Assembly (NCBI RefSeq): GCF_013184545.1
Contig: NZ_JAAOJA010000013.1
Location: 84,664-148,663 of the forward strand
Direction: 5' to 3'
DNA: 64,000 nucleotides
Source: Pseudomonas tumuqii
Lineage (GTDB): Bacteria; Pseudomonadota; Gammaproteobacteria; Pseudomonadales; Pseudomonadaceae
Under the pieces are notes generated by a model. The model was not told the DNA's origin. It searched no databases and worked only from the letters and a program-made list of their open reading frames with translations. The position numbers and the translations under genes were made by a program. Below are positions 61,185-64,000 of the stretch, one piece after another; position 1 is the first letter of the stretch, and every line of letters starts with the position of its first letter.

Positions 61185-61676
61185 ATGCGACACATCATCT
61201 CCCTGTTGCTGGAAAACGAGCCCGGCGCATTGTCCCGTGTGGTCGGTCTGTTCTCGCAGCGCAACTACAACATCGAAAGCCTGACAGTGGCGCCGACCGA
61301 AGACCCGACCTTGTCGCGTCTGACGCTGACTACTGTCGGTCACGATGAGGTGATCGAGCAGATCACCAAGAACCTCAACAAACTGATCGAAGTGGTCAAG
61401 TTGGTCGATCTGTCGGAGAGCGCGCATATCGAGCGTGAACTGATGCTGGTCAAGGTCAAGGCTACCGGTGCCCAGCGCGCCGAGGTCAAGCGCACCACTG
61501 ACATCTTCCGCGGGCAGATTGTTGACGTGAATACCAGCGTCTACACCATTCAGCTGGCCGGCACGAGCGACAAGCTGGACAGCTTTATCCAGGCAATAGG
61601 TGCAGCCTCGATCCTGGAAACCGTACGTAGTGGCGTCACCGGGATTGCCCGTGGCGACAAAGTACTCAGCATCTAA
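61185..61676 (+). CDS. ilvH: Acetolactate synthase small (regulatory) subunit
   Basis: 163 residues. ACT domain: HIISLLLENEPGALSRVVGL and FSQRNYNIESLTVAPTEDP, the valine feedback site, then the C-terminal domain IERELMLVKVKATGAQRAEV. It begins 2 bases after the ilvI stop. The in-frame ATG at 61155 inside ilvI is not needed. Confidence 0.97.
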   Translation: MRHIISLLLENEPGALSRVVGLFSQRNYNIESLTVAPTEDPTLSRLTLTTVGHDEVIEQITKNLNKLIEVVKLVDLSESAHIERELMLVKVKATGAQRAEVKRTTDIFRGQIVDVNTSVYTIQLAGTSDKLDSFIQAIGAASILETVRSGVTGIARGDKVLSI

Positions 61677-61724
61677 ACCTTTAGCGAACGGCCCTTGAGG
61701 CCAGGTAAATAGGGGAATTTTTCC

Positions 61725-62741
61725 ATGAAAGTGTATTACGACAAAGACTGCGACCTCTCGATCATCCAGGGCAAGAAAGTCGCCATCATCGGTTACGGTT
61801 CCCAGGGCCATGCCCAGGCGTGCAACCTGAAAGATTCCGGCGTTGATGTCACTGTCGGCCTGCGCAAAGGTTCTGCCACTGTAGCCAAGGCTGAAGCTCA
61901 TGGCCTGAAGGTGACCGACGTTGCTTCTGCTGTAGCCGCTGCCGATCTGGTGATGATCCTCACGCCAGACGAGTTCCAGTCCCAGCTGTACAAGAACGAA
62001 ATCGAGCCGAACATCAAGCAAGGCGCCACCCTGGCCTTCTCCCATGGTTTCGCGATCCATTACAACCAGGTTGTACCGCGTGCCGACCTCGACGTGATCA
62101 TGATTGCGCCTAAGGCTCCGGGGCACACCGTGCGCTCCGAGTTCGTCAAGGGCGGCGGCATCCCTGATTTGATCGCGATCTATCAGGATGCGTCCGGCAA
62201 TGCCAAGAACGTTGCCTTGTCCTACGCCTCGGGTGTCGGCGGCGGCCGTACTGGCATCATCGAAACCACCTTCAAGGACGAGACCGAAACCGACCTGTTC
62301 GGCGAGCAGGCCGTTCTCTGTGGTGGTTGCGTCGAGTTGGTCAAGGCTGGCTTCGAGACTCTGGTGGAAGCGGGCTACGCACCGGAAATGGCTTACTTCG
62401 AGTGTCTGCATGAGCTGAAGTTGATCGTGGATCTCATGTACGAAGGCGGTATCGCCAACATGAACTACTCGATCTCCAACAACGCCGAGTACGGCGAGTA
62501 CGTGACTGGTCCTGAAGTGATCAACGCCGAGTCCCGTCAAGCCATGCGTAACGCCCTGAAGCGCATTCAAGACGGCGAATATGCCAAGATGTTCATCCAG
62601 GAAGGTGCGGCCAACTACCCGTCGATGACTGCCTATCGTCGCAACAATGCGGCCCATGGTATCGAAGTGGTCGGTGAGAAACTGCGTTCCATGATGCCGT
62701 GGATCACTGCCAACCAGATCGTCGACAAGACCAAGAACTAA
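61725..62741 (+). CDS. ilvC: Ketol-acid reductoisomerase
   Basis: 338 residues, class I KARI. The NADPH fold starts VAIIGYGSQGHAQACNLKDS, with Arg/Ser phosphate-binding residues in GLRKGSATVAKA. The Mg site has AFSHGFAIHY, IMIAPKAPGHTVRSEF, DLFGEQAVLCGG and ECLHELKLIVDLMYEGG. It makes the dihydroxy-acids for Val and Ile and also feeds pantoate synthesis. 48 bases after ilvH. Confidence 0.98.
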   Translation: MKVYYDKDCDLSIIQGKKVAIIGYGSQGHAQACNLKDSGVDVTVGLRKGSATVAKAEAHGLKVTDVASAVAAADLVMILTPDEFQSQLYKNEIEPNIKQGATLAFSHGFAIHYNQVVPRADLDVIMIAPKAPGHTVRSEFVKGGGIPDLIAIYQDASGNAKNVALSYASGVGGGRTGIIETTFKDETETDLFGEQAVLCGGCVELVKAGFETLVEAGYAPEMAYFECLHELKLIVDLMYEGGIANMNYSISNNAEYGEYVTGPEVINAESRQAMRNALKRIQDGEYAKMFIQEGAANYPSMTAYRRNNAAHGIEVVGEKLRSMMPWITANQIVDKTKN

Positions 62742-62756
62742 GGTCTGTCCATCTGA

Positions 62757-62786
62757 GAAAAAACGCGGCCATGGCCGCGTTTTTTC
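62757..62786 (+). terminator. Intrinsic terminator of the ilv operon
   Basis: AAAAAACGCGGC-CATG-GCCGCGTTTTTT: GC-rich stem with A-run before and T-run after, 16 bases past the ilvC stop. Symmetric, so it can act on both strands. Confidence 0.92.
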
Positions 62787-62898
62787 ATTATGAGGCAAGG
62801 CTTCTGGTATAAAGCCTGATCATTGAGTCAAAGCTGGCGACGAACCCTGATTGGTAACGTCTGTCGAAATTCTCCAAATCAGTTGCAAGGTGTTGTTC

Positions 62899-63714
62899 AT
62901 GAGCGAACGTCCAGAAGAGCCCCAGTCGGCCCCAGACGCCGAAAGCTTGCTGCCTATCGATGAGCATATCGAGGAGGGGCAGGATGCCGAGGGGCGCAAG
63001 GTCCGTCACCGCGGCATCTATCTTCTACCCAACCTGTTTACTACCGCCAACCTGTTCGCTGGGTTCTACGCCATCATCAACGCCATGAACGGCAATTTCT
63101 ATGTGGCCGCGGCTGCTGTGTTCGTGGCCATGGTGCTGGACAGTCTCGATGGTCGAGTGGCGCGATTGACCAATACGCAGAGCGCATTCGGTGCCGAATA
63201 TGACTCGTTGTCCGATATGGTTGCCTTCGGCGTGGCGCCGGCGTTGCTGGCCTTCGAGTGGGCGCTGGGCAGTATGGGCAAGGTCGGCTGGATGGTCGCC
63301 TTCATCTATGTTGCCGGCGCTGCATTGCGCCTGGCTCGCTTCAATACGCAGATAGGTAGTGCCGACAAGCGCTATTTCATTGGCTTGGCAAGTCCGGCCG
63401 CGGCTGGCGTGGTTGCGGGTACTGTGTGGGCCTTCAGCGACTTCGGTATCAAGGGGTCGAACATGGCCTTTGTAGTCGCCATATTGGTGGCAACCGCCGG
63501 CATGCTTATGGTCAGCAACATCAAATACCACAGTTTCAAAGATCTGGATTTGAAAGGGCGAGTGCCGTTTGTAGCGATCCTGGCGGTGGTGTTGGTCTTC
63601 GCTGTGGTGTTCAGTGACCCTCCACGGATTCTGCTGATCATCTTCCTGGCTTATGCAGCGTCCGGGCCGGTGCAATACTTAGTGCAACTGCGGCGTCGTA
63701 AAGCTGCCGAGTAG
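62899..63714 (+). CDS. pssA: CDP-diacylglycerol--serine O-phosphatidyltransferase
   Basis: 271 residues, integral membrane enzyme making phosphatidylserine, precursor of phosphatidylethanolamine. The CDP-alcohol phosphotransferase motif DG-x2-AR-x8-G-x3-D-x3-D is exact in DGRVARLTNTQSAFGAEYDS and LSD. About seven or eight helices. The start MSERPEEPQSAP is chosen; the acidic N-terminal tail is usual in pseudomonads. A longer frame from 62851 is possible. Confidence 0.93.
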   Translation: MSERPEEPQSAPDAESLLPIDEHIEEGQDAEGRKVRHRGIYLLPNLFTTANLFAGFYAIINAMNGNFYVAAAAVFVAMVLDSLDGRVARLTNTQSAFGAEYDSLSDMVAFGVAPALLAFEWALGSMGKVGWMVAFIYVAGAALRLARFNTQIGSADKRYFIGLASPAAAGVVAGTVWAFSDFGIKGSNMAFVVAILVATAGMLMVSNIKYHSFKDLDLKGRVPFVAILAVVLVFAVVFSDPPRILLIIFLAYAASGPVQYLVQLRRRKAAE

Positions 63715-63735
63715 TTATTAATCATGTTGTTGTCA

Positions 63736-63768
63736 CAAGGCCGTTGATGGTTTGCATCAACGGCCTTG
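63736..63768. terminator. Hairpin terminator after pssA
   Basis: CAAGGCCGTTGATG / CATCAACGGCCTTG, 14-bp arms with a short loop, 22 bases after the pssA stop. The U-tract is weak (TTGTC), so efficiency is uncertain. Confidence 0.7.
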
Positions 63769-63890
63769 TCGCATCTGCGCCATGCGTCTTCTACCTTGTC
63801 TTCTGGTCATGAAATACAGCTGTTGCGGTCTGTAGATCGGGACTTTGCAAGACGCTGAAGGGTTAATATCCATAAAGGCTGAATAAAGCC

Positions 63891-63918
63891 TTGACGCGGA
63901 TTCTGCTGGGCCTATAAT
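63891..63918 (+). promoter_or_regulatory. Strong sigma-70 promoter, rRNA operon P1
   Basis: TTGACG (63891-63896), 16-base spacer, perfect TATAAT (63913-63918), followed by GCGCACC, a GC-rich discriminator typical of stringently controlled rRNA promoters. In PAO1, from memory, an rrn operon follows pssA in this region. Confidence 0.8.
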
Positions 63919-63924
63919 GCGCAC

Positions 63925-64000
63925 CTCTTCCGGCGCAGGCCTCTCGGAAAACCTCTTGTAAAACAAGAAGTTAGCTTAAAAAGAGGGGTTGCAAAGCAGC
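63925..64000 (+). other. rRNA operon leader (start of rrn transcript)
   Basis: About 76 bases of presumed 5' leader before the edge. CCTCTTGTAAAACAAGAAG and the later AAAAAGAGG can form the stem of a box-B-like antitermination structure. The 16S gene itself lies beyond the window, so this is inferred from the promoter and conserved order. Confidence 0.6.

Noticed and set aside
63757..63966. 69-codon minus-strand ORF at the right edge
   Set aside because: It overlaps the rRNA promoter and leader and has no recognisable features.

Overview
The window is a GC-rich chromosomal segment of a Pseudomonas. This follows from gene order and from lineage-specific RNAs: a cbrA-cbrB-crcZ-pcnB-folK-panB-panC-pgi-acs block, a prrF iron-responsive small RNA beside a cbpA-type cAMP-binding gene, and an mrcB-ilvI-ilvH-ilvC-pssA-rrn block. 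From memory, all three match the order of PAO1 genes PA4690 to PA4733. The species was not determined; gene content and the breaks in order argue against P. aeruginosa itself.

Left part (1-14,872, all on the minus strand): the start of a thiolase, an MpaB-type oxygenase-like protein, acetyl-CoA synthetase, glucose-6-phosphate isomerase, panC/panB (no panD beside them), folK, pcnB, then the carbon-control locus. That locus is sensor kinase CbrA, sigma-54 activator CbrB, the sigma-54-dependent decoy RNA CrcZ with five CA motifs and CbrB-type operators, and the small membrane protein CbrX. The cbrX-cbrA junction carries a four-copy 71-74 bp tandem repeat.

Middle part (15,120-37,285): an accessory block that, judged against PAO1, sits between cbrX and gluQ/dksA. 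It holds a LOG-family nucleotide hydrolase; a gene-poor stretch with a cluster of DnaA boxes and a truncated GDPD gene; a urease accessory operon (ureE-ureF-ureG and a HupE/UreJ-type nickel permease) behind a sigma-54 promoter; an AEC transporter; a lipase; and a probable catabolic locus of TRAP transporter, glutamine-synthetase-like ligase, aldehyde dehydrogenase and iron alcohol dehydrogenase. It continues with an AraC-regulated SDR / VOC-VOC-SRPBCC fusion / SDR operon and two envelope enzymes (an M23-type peptidase and an L,D-transpeptidase). Several families of REP-like inverted repeats fill the gaps.

Right part (37,722-64,000): gluQ, dksA, an aminotransferase overlapping sfsA, a Rieske protein and the heme-uptake genes phuU, phuV and phuW without phuR, phuS or phuT. 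Next comes a signalling module: a small 2-TM protein, an SSS-type sensor kinase, a single-domain response regulator, and a pseudo-histidine-kinase fused to a DnaQ-type exonuclease. After it lie prrF with a Fur box, cbpA, small conserved genes, PBP1b (mrcB) with two downstream genes, the ilvI-ilvH-ilvC operon with a candidate attenuator leader, and pssA. The right edge holds an rRNA operon promoter and leader; the 16S gene lies outside.

Linking themes: carbon and acetate control (acs, CbrAB/CrcZ, the second SSS-type kinase), iron (prrF, phu), nitrogen (urease accessory genes with NtrC-like sites, a possible gamma-glutamylation pathway), and two gene overlaps that were tandemly duplicated in ways that keep stop and start codons overlapping.
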